Notes under the pieces: generated by a model | Databases searched by the model: none | The model's input: only the letters and a program-made list of their open reading frames with translations | What the model was told of the DNA's origin: nothing | Part shown: in pieces, positions 1-6,568 of the stretch | Numbering within the stretch: position 1 is the first letter of the stretch | Layout of the letters: each line of letters opens with the position of its first letter | DNA from: Actinomycetes bacterium | Lineage (GTDB): Bacteria; Actinomycetota; Coriobacteriia; Coriobacteriales; Eggerthellaceae | Assembly: GCA_023395755.1 (NCBI GenBank) | Contig: JAEWYG010000099.1 | Coordinates: 1 to 7,323 of the forward strand | DNA length: 7,323 nt | Direction: 5' to 3' | Translations under genes and position numbers: made by a program

Positions 1-78
1 GGTTTTAGGATTACTGATTTGTGATGGGCTATTGCCCCGTTAAGCCCGAAAAATAGGGGCGTGACCGGCGTTTTATCG

Positions 79-84
79 TATAAT
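79..84 (+). promoter_or_regulatory. putative -10 box of putP
   Basis: A perfect TATAAT sits 45 bases before the chosen putP start codon. No good -35 hexamer is visible at 15-19 bp spacing, so an activator or another promoter feature may be needed. Transcription would start around position 91, giving a leader of roughly 40 nt. Because this box lies inside the longer open frame that begins with GTG at 61, it argues for the downstream ATG at 130. Confidence 0.5.
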
Positions 85-90
85 CTATAT

Positions 91-100
91 TTGATATCAA
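91..100. promoter_or_regulatory. perfect palindrome at the predicted putP start site
   Basis: TTGATATCAA is a perfect 10-bp palindrome placed 6 bp after the TATAAT box, right where transcription should start. Its position suits a repressor operator controlling the symporter. The regulator is unknown, and a 10-bp palindrome in AT-rich DNA can also arise by chance. Confidence 0.3.
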
Positions 101-129
101 CGAACGCTGCTCAACGGGGGATAAACTTC

Positions 130-1692
130 ATGATTTCGAATGACTTCTGGGTCTTATTAGCCATGCTCTTGTACTTTATCGTTGTGGTTGTTATTGGATT
201 CGTGTATGCGAAGCGCTCGAATGCCTCCTCTGAAGATTACTTTTTGGGTGGTCGCGGTTTGGGTCCTTGGTTGACCGCGCTTTCCGCGGAAGCGTCAGAC
301 ATGTCGGGTTGGCTTCTTATGGGTCTTCCAGGTGTGGCGTACTTTACTGGTGCATCTGATGCGATGTGGACGGCTATAGGGCTTGCACTCGGCACTTATC
401 TTAATTGGAAATTTGTAGCGAAGCGTTTGCGGAAGTACTCAGAGGTTGCTAACAACTCCATTACGCTGCCTGACTTTTTCTCCAATCGTTTTCATGACAA
501 GAAAAATATTCTCATGACCATTGCGGCCATTATCATCTTGCTATTCTTTTGTATCTATGTTGGAAGCTGTTTTGTGACGTGCGGAAAGCTGTTCGCGACA
601 CTATTTGGTCTTGACTATGCAACCATGATGGTTTTGGGTGCGCTTATCGTGTTCTTGTACACATTTGTTGGCGGGTATCTGTCGGTGTGTACTACCGATT
701 TGGTGCAGGGTACCTTGATGTTCTTTGCGCTTGCTATCGTATTCATAGGTAGTGTCGCTTCGGCAGGTGGTGTTGATAATACCGTAGCATTTTTGCAAGG
801 TATTCCCGGTTATTTGAGTGGGGTTGAGGTTGCGGTGCCCGTACTCGATGAGGCGGGGCGGCAGGTTGTCGAAGCGGGTATGCCTCAGTTTGGAGCTGCA
901 GGTGGGTATAGTGTTATTGCTGTTGTATCCTGCTTGGCTTGGGGTCTAGGGTATTTCGGTATGCCTCAGGTACTTGTGCGCTTCATGAGCGTGCGTCATT
1001 CTAATGAGATTAAGAAATCGCGCATTATTGCTACCACTTGGGTGGTTATTTCGCTGTCTTGCGCGGTGTGCATTGGGCTTGTGGGTCGCGCAGTGATGCC
1101 GACAACGTTTCTTACGCAAGCCTCAGCAGAAAATGTGTTCATCGTGCTCTCGCAGATGATTCTCCCGGCATTTTTATGTGGTCTTGTTGTGTCGGGAATC
1201 TTTGCAGCCTCAATGAGCTCATCCTCGTCGTATCTGCTTATCTCTGGTTCTGCGGTGGCGACGAATATTTTTAAGGGACTTATTAAGAGAGATGCAACCG
1301 ATCGTCAGGTCATGATTGTTGCACGTCTCACACTTGTTGCGGTGTTGCTGTTTGGTATCGTTATTGCCATCGACGAAAACTCATCAATCTTTGCGGTTGT
1401 ATCTTATGCTTGGGCTGGATTTGGGGCATCGTTTGGTCCACTTATGCTCATGAGTTTGTACTGGCGTCGCACAAATCTGCCGGGTGCCCTTGCCGGTATG
1501 GTTACCGGTGCATTGACGGTGCTTGTGTGGCACAGTTTTGTTAAGCCGCTTGGAGGAGTGTTTGGTGTATATGAGTTGCTGCCAGCATTTATTTTGGCTC
1601 TTATCGCAATCGTGGTGGTGTCCCTGATTACCGACGAGCCCAAAAAAGAGGTCACCGATGAATTCGATTCGTATATGAAAGCTGAAGTTTAA
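130..1692 (+). CDS. putP: sodium/proline symporter PutP
   Basis: Encodes a 520-residue inner-membrane transporter of the solute:sodium symporter family that imports L-proline with Na+. The protein is a chain of about 13 hydrophobic segments and aligns by eye along its length with E. coli PutP (502 aa). Visible signatures are the GGRGLGP loop (about 40-46), ALSAEASDMSGWLLMGLPG (50-68), whose D57 matches the Na+-site D55 of E. coli, and S363/S364 in the serine run at 363-367, matching Na+ ligands S340/T341. The loop at about 212-260 is longer than in E. coli. ATG 130 is preferred over GTG 61: it follows a GGGGGA Shine-Dalgarno-like run, puts the first membrane helix at the usual place, and lies downstream of a TATAAT box. 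No proline-degradation gene is adjacent, so the role may be nutrition or osmoprotection. It converges on the glycosylase gene with only 16 bp between stops. Confidence 0.93.
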   Translation: MISNDFWVLLAMLLYFIVVVVIGFVYAKRSNASSEDYFLGGRGLGPWLTALSAEASDMSGWLLMGLPGVAYFTGASDAMWTAIGLALGTYLNWKFVAKRLRKYSEVANNSITLPDFFSNRFHDKKNILMTIAAIIILLFFCIYVGSCFVTCGKLFATLFGLDYATMMVLGALIVFLYTFVGGYLSVCTTDLVQGTLMFFALAIVFIGSVASAGGVDNTVAFLQGIPGYLSGVEVAVPVLDEAGRQVVEAGMPQFGAAGGYSVIAVVSCLAWGLGYFGMPQVLVRFMSVRHSNEIKKSRIIATTWVVISLSCAVCIGLVGRAVMPTTFLTQASAENVFIVLSQMILPAFLCGLVVSGIFAASMSSSSSYLLISGSAVATNIFKGLIKRDATDRQVMIVARLTLVAVLLFGIVIAIDENSSIFAVVSYAWAGFGASFGPLMLMSLYWRRTNLPGALAGMVTGALTVLVWHSFVKPLGGVFGVYELLPAFILALIAIVVVSLITDEPKKEVTDEFDSYMKAEV

Positions 1693-1708
1693 GCTACATG
1701 TCGAAGAG

Positions 1709-2212
1709 TTATCGAGCCATCTTGACGAGCGGCTGATAGGCTTCTATAAGCTCATTAAGGCGCATGCGCGCGTTGGCTGTGCTGGTTGACGGTAGGCTGA
1801 TGTGGGGGACGCCTAGAAGCATATCGACGGATAGGTTTTGGTATAACGTGGAGGCCGTTTTTCCTGTCGTACATACGGCTGTCAGCGATGCGTGGGTAGT
1901 GATGCGTGTTAGATCGTTGGGCACAGGGTTGGTGATTGAAGCGTCGGAAGCGCCGGTGATAGTGCATGAGGCAAGTATGTCCCAGAGCGCAATGCCGTGT
2001 TCCAAAAGGAACGCGCGACGCTCTTCGTTTTCTACGGGTTCGGGTTCATTGAACAGTGCACCCATTACCTTCCAGAAACGATTCTGAGGGTGCCCGTAGT
2101 AGAAACCAACTTCACGAGACTTCGGCGAGGGCATGGTGCCCAGTATTAATATGCGCGAACGTTCGTCGAAAATGGGTGCAAGTGAATGTTCGATAAGTTC
2201 AGGCTTGAGCAT
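1709..2212 (-). CDS. DNA-deoxyinosine (hypoxanthine) glycosylase, UDG superfamily family 6
   Basis: A 167-residue cytoplasmic base-excision repair enzyme of the uracil-DNA glycosylase superfamily, predicted to remove hypoxanthine (deaminated adenine) from DNA. The N-terminal core has ILILGTMPSP (21-30) followed by SREVGFYYGHPQNRFWKVM (32-50), the hallmark of the hypoxanthine-DNA glycosylase group; N44 is the likely catalytic asparagine of that motif. The second motif, LPSTSTANAR (139-148), lies near the C-terminus and matches the usual LPSTSPAN form. Length is normal for the family, with no frameshift. The ATG at 2212 is preceded by AAAGGA (2220-2225 on the complement) at 7-nt spacing. It is in tandem with the NlpC/P60 gene but separated by a terminator, so it probably has its own promoter, which I could not identify. 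Family assignment is strong; substrate preference is inferred from the family. Confidence 0.85.
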   Translation of the reverse strand: MLKPELIEHSLAPIFDERSRILILGTMPSPKSREVGFYYGHPQNRFWKVMGALFNEPEPVENEERRAFLLEHGIALWDILASCTITGASDASITNPVPNDLTRITTHASLTAVCTTGKTASTLYQNLSVDMLLGVPHISLPSTSTANARMRLNELIEAYQPLVKMAR

Positions 2213-2272
2213 GGGGAAATCCTTTATGCATCCAGCTTTAGTGGGGTTCTGTGTAATTCCGCCATGGTGTAG

Positions 2273-2298
2273 AAAAGGAGGGCCGAAGCCCCCCCCCT
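2273..2298 (-). terminator. UUCG-tetraloop terminator after the NlpC/P60 gene
   Basis: Read on the - strand, GGGC-TTCG-GCCC is extended outward by further G-C and G-U pairs and then followed by CCTTTTCT. It begins about 35 nt after the hydrolase stop codon, as expected for an intrinsic terminator. On the + strand the same DNA gives C9 then T9 (2289-2306), which could make it partly bidirectional, although the + strand RNA stem has A-C mismatches. Confidence 0.7.
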
Positions 2299-2331
2299 TT
2301 TTTTTTCTAAATTAATCCGTGTGTAACATGC

Positions 2332-3471
2332 TCAGAACTGCAGCGCGCAGGTGAAGCCCGACCACGATAATGCATCGGTATCTCGCACGTAGGCGTTGAA
2401 GGTGGGGGCATGTACATAGTGGCTACCACCATAGCTAACCGCAATACCCACATGACCGGGACGGTAAAGTACGTCACCTGGTCGCGCTTGTGAGACGGGC
2501 ACGATATTACTCGCGCTGGCATAGAGGGACTCGGTATAGTGGGGAAGCGATACGCCCACTTGTAGGTATGCCCAACGCACCAAGCCAGAACAATCGAACT
2601 CGTTGGGTCCAGCAGCTGCCCATACATACGGGCAACCAATGCGGGACATCGCATAACCAACAACGGAATCGTATGAACCAACGGAACCGCCGCCTCCGCT
2701 GTTGCCACCGCCATCGTCGATAACAGGAGGAGTATAACTGCCACCGCCACCGCCACCGGAATTGCCTCCGTTGTTGGGGTTTTGCGTGGCTGCGGCAGCT
2801 TCTTCAGCAGCACGCTGCGCCGCAGCAGCGACAGCAGCCGCAGCCTGTTCTTGCGCCAGCAGCTGTTGAGCTTCGGCATCGAGCGAACTTACCAAGGCGG
2901 TAGCTTGTTCAACCTTAGCCTGAGCATCCTCGCTAATTTTCTTGGCTTCAGCAGCTTTTTCGGCTGCAATTTTTTCTTGGCGTGCAAACTCATCTTTCGA
3001 TGCCTGCAGTTCTTCGCGCAGCGCCTTGGTCTCGTCGACCAGCTTACCGTCATCTTCGTTCAGCTTATTCAGCAGATCCCAGTTCTGCGTGAATTCCTCG
3101 AACGTGGAAGCGCCGATAACAAAGTCAAGGAAACTTGAAGAGCCGGAGCGATACATGCTGCGGGCACGGGTGCCAAGCTTATCTTGAACATCAGCAATCT
3201 TTTGAGTGGCGCTATCGATCTTTGTTTGTTCAGCTTCCATGGAAGCTTGTGCGGCATCGCGTTCATCAAGCGCCTTGCCGTAATTATCGTGTGCAACCTC
3301 GAGGTCGGCCTGCAACCCAATAAGTTGGTTGCGAACGGAATCCGCCTCAGCTTGTTTTTCGGCCGCTGTTTCTGCGAAAGCGGCAGTAGGAGCTACGATA
3401 GACGCGGCACCAAGCATGGCGGCACCGCCGATGAACGCTCGCCTACTGAGTTCGATGGTCTGCTCTCTCAT
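2332..3471 (-). CDS. secreted NlpC/P60 peptidoglycan hydrolase with coiled-coil N-terminus and Tat-type signal
   Basis: A 379-residue cell-wall hydrolase, probably a D,L-endopeptidase cutting peptide stems of peptidoglycan. Layout: signal peptide 1-33 with twin-arginine motif SRRAFI (residues 9-14), a hydrophobic core and a likely AFA|E cleavage site; a long Ala/Glu/Lys-rich coiled coil at about 34-227 containing a FLDFVIGASTFEEF segment typical of PcsB/CwlO/RipA-like hydrolases; a Gly/Asn/Ser-rich linker at about 230-266; and a C-terminal NlpC/P60 domain (267-379). The catalytic triad is visible: C294 in DCSGL, H340 in GHVGI, H354 in YVHAP. The start at 3471 is chosen over an ATG at 3510 because GGAGG stands 4 nt before it and the signal peptide then has normal length. 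The coiled coil suggests control by a membrane partner such as FtsEX, by analogy with PcsB and CwlO; no such gene is in this window. Confidence 0.9.
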   Translation of the reverse strand: MREQTIELSRRAFIGGAAMLGAASIVAPTAAFAETAAEKQAEADSVRNQLIGLQADLEVAHDNYGKALDERDAAQASMEAEQTKIDSATQKIADVQDKLGTRARSMYRSGSSSFLDFVIGASTFEEFTQNWDLLNKLNEDDGKLVDETKALREELQASKDEFARQEKIAAEKAAEAKKISEDAQAKVEQATALVSSLDAEAQQLLAQEQAAAAVAAAAQRAAEEAAAATQNPNNGGNSGGGGGGSYTPPVIDDGGGNSGGGGSVGSYDSVVGYAMSRIGCPYVWAAAGPNEFDCSGLVRWAYLQVGVSLPHYTESLYASASNIVPVSQARPGDVLYRPGHVGIAVSYGGSHYVHAPTFNAYVRDTDALSWSGFTCALQF

Positions 3472-3521
3472 AAAACCTCCTAGATTGAGCAAGTAGTGTG
3501 TATGGGGCAAAAGCAGAGCGA

Positions 3522-3549
3522 ATCATAACATGTTTGTGCTGATGAGCAA
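3522..3549 (-). promoter_or_regulatory. putative promoter of the NlpC/P60 gene
   Basis: On the - strand, TTGCTC (3544-3549) is followed after 16 bp by TATGAT (3522-3527), which has the extended -10 element TGT just upstream. Transcription would start near 3515, giving a leader of about 44 nt. The -35 match is only three of six, so the call rests mainly on the extended -10 box. Confidence 0.45.
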
Positions 3550-3846
3550 AAAATGTTATGGACGCTTTTCATAAGTCCAGTTCAACGCTGGGACTTTCTG
3601 TGGAGGCTACGTTTTGTTCGCTTGGAATTCGACCAACGAAGGAAAACAAGCCATCGAACTGGGAAAATAGGTGACCACAAATTGTAGAATGACCTATCCT
3701 ATATATAGTAGGGTTATTTTATTTGCGAGTTTATCTTTTGAAATTCTTCGGATGACGGAAGTTGTAAAAACGTAAGGGAAAGGACGTAGATAGGATCATT
3801 GTCGATTGTTTGGAGCATATTCTTACTATAAAGAAGTGGAATTCTT

Positions 3847-3872
3847 CTCCTCTATATAATAAGTAAGAGGAG
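3847..3872. repeat. inverted repeat CTCCTCT/AGAGGAG
   Basis: A perfect 7-bp inverted repeat with a 12-nt AT-rich loop that contains TATAAT (3855-3860). The 3' arm also provides an AGAGGAGG Shine-Dalgarno-like sequence (3866-3873), which folding would hide. No good start codon lies at normal distance after it. The 5' arm overlaps CTTCT (3844-3848), which could alternatively pair with AGAAG (3832-3836). Confidence 0.4.
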
Positions 3873-3884
3873 GCAGAAATCTTT

Positions 3885-3939
3885 ACGAGTGTTCCATGCG
3901 GTGTCGTAGAAGAGCGCTCGCTCGTAAAAGAACACTCGT
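3885..3939. repeat. 10-bp inverted repeat ACGAGTGTTC/GAACACTCGT
   Basis: ACGAGTGTTC (3885-3894) and GAACACTCGT (3930-3939) are perfectly complementary over 10 bp across a 35-nt loop. The same 5' region, CTTTACGAG (3881-3889), can instead pair with CTCGTAAAAG (3921-3930) with one bulged A, so two folds compete. An 8-bp self-complementary GAGCGCTC (3912-3919) lies inside. Confidence 0.5.
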
Positions 3940-3987
3940 GCAGAAAAAGGAGGAATCGTGAAGACACTCCCGGGGGCGTGTAGGTAG

Positions 3988-4016
3988 TTGACACGGTTTG
4001 AAACCTAGCGTATTAT
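3988..4016 (+). promoter_or_regulatory. strong sigma70-type promoter of the tRNA-tuf operon
   Basis: TTGACA (3988-3993), a 17-bp spacer and TATTAT (4011-4016) form a near-consensus promoter, as expected for stable RNA and EF-Tu. Transcription should begin near 4023, about 70 nt before tRNA-Tyr. The leader can fold into a stem: CTGC/GCAG (4021-4024 with 4057-4060) enclosing CGCGTT/AACGCG (4028-4033 with 4047-4052), perhaps helping 5' processing. Confidence 0.85.
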
Positions 4017-4092
4017 TCATCTGCTCGCGCGTTCGGATCGCCCGAAAACGCGACAGGCAGCTTGATAATTACACATGAATTAAGCGAATCAT

Positions 4093-4177
4093 GGGCGTGT
4101 GCCCGAGTGGTTAAAGGGGACGGGCTGTAAACCCGTTAGCTTTGCTTACCTAGGTTCGAATCCTAGCGCGCCCACCA
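4093..4177 (+). tRNA. tRNA-Tyr (GUA)
   Basis: An 85-nt type II tRNA. Acceptor GGGCGTG pairs with CGCGCCC (one G-U pair); anticodon stem ACGGG/CCCGT carries GTA at 4127-4129; a long variable arm (AGC-TTT-GCT) follows; the T stem CTAGG/CCTAG encloses TTCGAAT; discriminator A and encoded CCA end the gene. The long variable arm together with GUA confirms tyrosine. It is first in the cluster. Confidence 0.97.
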
Positions 4178-4183
4178 TTTTTC

Positions 4184-4259
<76 letters not shown>

Positions 4260-4272
4260 CTTTTTTCAAAAT

Positions 4273-4349
4273 GGCGGTGTAGCTCAGTTGGTTAGAGCAC
4301 ACGGTTCATACCCGTGGCGTCACTGGTTCAAATCCAGTCACCGCTACCA
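4273..4349 (+). tRNA. tRNA-Met (CAU), elongator type
   Basis: A 77-nt cloverleaf with anticodon CAT at 4307-4309 in a CACGG/CCGTG stem. It lacks the three G-C pairs at the anticodon end that mark initiator tRNA, so it is elongator Met, or less likely Ile2 whose CAU is modified by TilS. The Thr-Met pair next to rpmG/secE genes in mycobacteria (thrT-metT) favours Met. The acceptor GGCGGTG/CACCGCT has a G-U first pair. The CCA end is encoded. Confidence 0.9.
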
Positions 4350-4361
4350 TTTGATTATATC

Positions 4362-4381
4362 CGCGTCCGGTTTCGGGCGCG
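4362..4381 (+). terminator. hairpin between tRNA-Met and tuf (attenuator or processing stem)
   Basis: CGCGTCCG-gttt-CGGGCGCG makes an 8-bp stem with one G-U pair, starting 12 nt after tRNA-Met and followed by an interrupted T-rich run to about 4396. It resembles an intrinsic terminator with an imperfect U tract, so it could lower read-through from the tRNAs into tuf or guide RNA processing. A second small stem, TTCGC-gcaa-GCGAA (4400-4413), has a GNRA loop 10 nt before the tuf ribosome-binding site. Confidence 0.45.
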
Positions 4382-4436
4382 TCATTATTTTGTTTTGAAT
4401 TCGCGCAAGCGAAACATGAATACGAGGAGGATGAAC

Positions 4437-5639
<1,203 letters not shown>

Positions 5640-5656
5640 CAACGTTTTACCTAAAT

Positions 5657-5682
5657 GCGGAACCCGCATTCGCGGGTTCCGC
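5657..5682 (+). terminator. hairpin after tuf, probable partial terminator
   Basis: GCGGAACCCGC-attc-GCGGGTTCCGC is a perfect 11-bp stem with a 4-nt loop, 18 nt past the tuf stop. The following sequence, TCTTGAAAATT, has a poor U tract, so termination may be incomplete and leave some transcription for rpmG-secE-nusG. It may also protect the tuf mRNA 3' end. Confidence 0.7.
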
Positions 5683-5750
5683 TCTTGAAAATTCATGTGT
5701 ATGTCGAAAACACTATCAAGCTCGATACATTAGCGATAAGAGGAGAATTC

Positions 5751-5900
5751 ATGCGCACGTTGGTCACTCTGGCCTGCACTGATTGCAAGCGCCGCAATTA
5801 TACGACCAAGAAGAACAAGCAGAACAATCCGGATCGCATCGAGATGAACAAGTATTGCAAGTGGTGTGGACACCACACGCTGCACAAGGAAACTCGATAG
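5751..5900 (+). CDS. rpmG: 50S ribosomal protein L33
   Basis: A 49-residue protein of the large ribosomal subunit, full length for L33. It begins MRTLVTLACTDCKRRNYTT and contains two CxxC pairs (C9/C12 and C36/C39), so this is the zinc-ribbon form rather than the cysteine-free paralogue used under zinc limitation in some bacteria. The ATG at 5751 follows AAGAGGAG (5738-5745) with a 5-nt gap; the open frame extends upstream into the tuf terminator hairpin, which cannot be coding. It sits between tuf and tRNA-Trp; rpmG before secE is a common order. No clear separate promoter was found in the 110 bp after tuf, so it may depend on read-through. Confidence 0.97.
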   Translation: MRTLVTLACTDCKRRNYTTKKNKQNNPDRIEMNKYCKWCGHHTLHKETR

Positions 5901-5924
5901 CGTATTCAGGGTAGGAACAAGCAT

Positions 5925-6001
5925 AGGCCAGTAGCTCCAATTGGTAGAGCGGCGGTCTCCAAAACCGCATGTTGGGGGTTCGAGTCCCTCCTGGCCTGCC
6001 A
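5925..6001 (+). tRNA. tRNA-Trp (CCA)
   Basis: A 77-nt cloverleaf. Acceptor AGGCCAG pairs with CTGGCCT; anticodon stem GCGGT/ACCGC holds CCA at 5959-5961; the T arm is GGGGG-TTCGAGT-CCCTC, with one G-U pair; discriminator G; CCA encoded at 5999-6001. It starts 24 nt after the rpmG stop and precedes secE, as also found in other Gram-positive genomes. Confidence 0.97.
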
Positions 6002-6041
6002 GCTTGTTAGACTGAGCAGCTTGCATTCAGGTTGCTTGCTT

Positions 6042-6066
6042 GAGCAGCTTGGAATCAAGCTGCTTG
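6042..6066 (+). terminator. stem-loop between tRNA-Trp and secE, with a duplicated left arm
   Basis: AGCAGCTTG (6043-6051) pairs perfectly with CAAGCTGCT (6056-6064) around a GAAT loop, and TTGTTT follows. This looks like a terminator or attenuator after the tRNA. The arm GAGCAGCTTG occurs a second time at 6014-6023 and could take the same right arm, or pair weakly with GGTTGCT (6030-6036), so alternative folds exist. Confidence 0.5.
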
Positions 6067-6118
6067 TTTGGCGTTTAGACGGATAACGATTTTCCCGGTT
6101 TTCGGGCTAAGGAATCAG

Positions 6119-6565
6119 ATGGCGAAGAAATCCAAAACACAGCGAGCGAAGGCTTCTGCAGCCCGTGCTGCCCGCAAGGAGCAGGTGCGCGAAGCTGAAA
6201 GCGCCCAGGTAGAGGCGAAGGACGTCGCCGAAGCCGATGCCGCTGCAACCGAAGCACCAAAGAGGAAGCTCTTCCGGAAAGCCGATAAGGTCGAGGCACC
6301 TGCCGCCGACAAGCAGGAAAAAGGCAAGATCGAGAAGAAGACCGAGAAGGCCGAAGAAAAGCCTGTCAAGAAAAAAAGGCGTTTCGGTTTTCTGAAAGAC
6401 GTTCGCTCCGAGATGAAACGCGTGACGTGGCCATCGAAGCAAGATGTGCTTCGATGGAGTGTTGTAGTTGTGGCTGCGTTGTTATTTTTCGGTGTCTACG
6501 TTACCGTGTTGGACAATGTTATTATTACGCCGTTGCTCGTAGCGATTTCTGGATTGGGGGTGTAA
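6119..6565 (+). CDS. secE: preprotein translocase subunit SecE with long charged N-terminal extension
   Basis: A 148-residue membrane protein that clamps and stabilises SecY in the Sec translocon. The SecE core is at the C-terminus: FLKDVRSEMKRVTWPSKQDV (91-110) is the amphipathic helix with the conserved RVTWPS motif, followed by one membrane helix at about 113-133 and a short tail. Residues 1-88 are a low-complexity tail rich in Lys, Ala and Glu, probably disordered and cytoplasmic; single-helix SecE proteins are often only 60-80 residues, so more than half of this one is extension. ATG 6119 has AAGGA (6109-6113) 5 nt upstream; a TTG at 6068 in the same frame has no such site. A small stem CCCG-gtttt-CGGG (6094-6106) lies just before the ribosome-binding site. 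It is directly followed by nusG with 3 nt between stop and start, so the two are translated from one mRNA. Confidence 0.95.
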   Translation: MAKKSKTQRAKASAARAARKEQVREAESAQVEAKDVAEADAAATEAPKRKLFRKADKVEAPAADKQEKGKIEKKTEKAEEKPVKKKRRFGFLKDVRSEMKRVTWPSKQDVLRWSVVVVAALLFFGVYVTVLDNVIITPLLVAISGLGV

Positions 6566-6568
6566 GGC

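Larger units (their letters stand above)
3550..3987. other. AT-rich gene-free spacer with several inverted repeats
   Basis: No convincing protein gene is seen on either strand in this stretch of about 440 bp between the divergent hydrolase gene and the tRNA-tuf promoter. Positions 3661-3900 are about 36% GC by hand count, against about 55% at the start of tuf. Contents include a hairpin AAGTCCAG/CT-g-GGACTT (3573-3596), TATA-rich sequence at 3699-3709, two stronger inverted repeats at 3847-3872 and 3885-3939, a perfect TATAAT at 3855-3860, and two tiny ORFs at 3896-3987. It could be a decayed gene, a structured small RNA, or an acquired fragment; nothing here decides among these. Confidence 0.5.

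Noticed and set aside
61..129. Upstream GTG start extending PutP by 23 residues
   Set aside because: The extension covers a TATAAT box and adds residues absent from E. coli PutP; ATG 130 has a G-rich ribosome-binding site.
1764..2315. Short + strand frames opposite the glycosylase gene
   Set aside because: Antisense to a well-supported gene with intact motifs; no ribosome-binding site or family resemblance.
2307..2879. 190-codon - strand frame overlapping the hydrolase gene
   Set aside because: Another frame of the NlpC/P60 gene, with low-complexity residues from the GC-rich linker; the catalytic triad is in the other frame.
3472..3510. Upstream ATG start extending the hydrolase by 13 residues
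   Set aside because: It would place the GGAGG site inside the coding region and lengthen the region before the twin-arginine motif; no ribosome-binding site precedes it.
3553..3687. 44-codon + strand frame after the hydrolase promoter
   Set aside because: No Shine-Dalgarno, no recognised domain and no likely promoter; it overlaps the hairpin at 3573-3596.
3731..3994. 87-codon - strand frame in the spacer
   Set aside because: It starts with GTG with no ribosome-binding site, has no recognisable motif and overlaps the -35 box of the tRNA-tuf promoter; probably chance in AT-rich DNA.
4314..4436. Upstream extension of EF-Tu
   Set aside because: It would begin inside tRNA-Met and lose the conserved MAKAKFERSKPH start.
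5685..5730. Possible promoter for rpmG starting at TTGAAA
   Set aside because: No acceptable -10 box at 16-18 bp spacing; GATACAT farther downstream has no matching -35.
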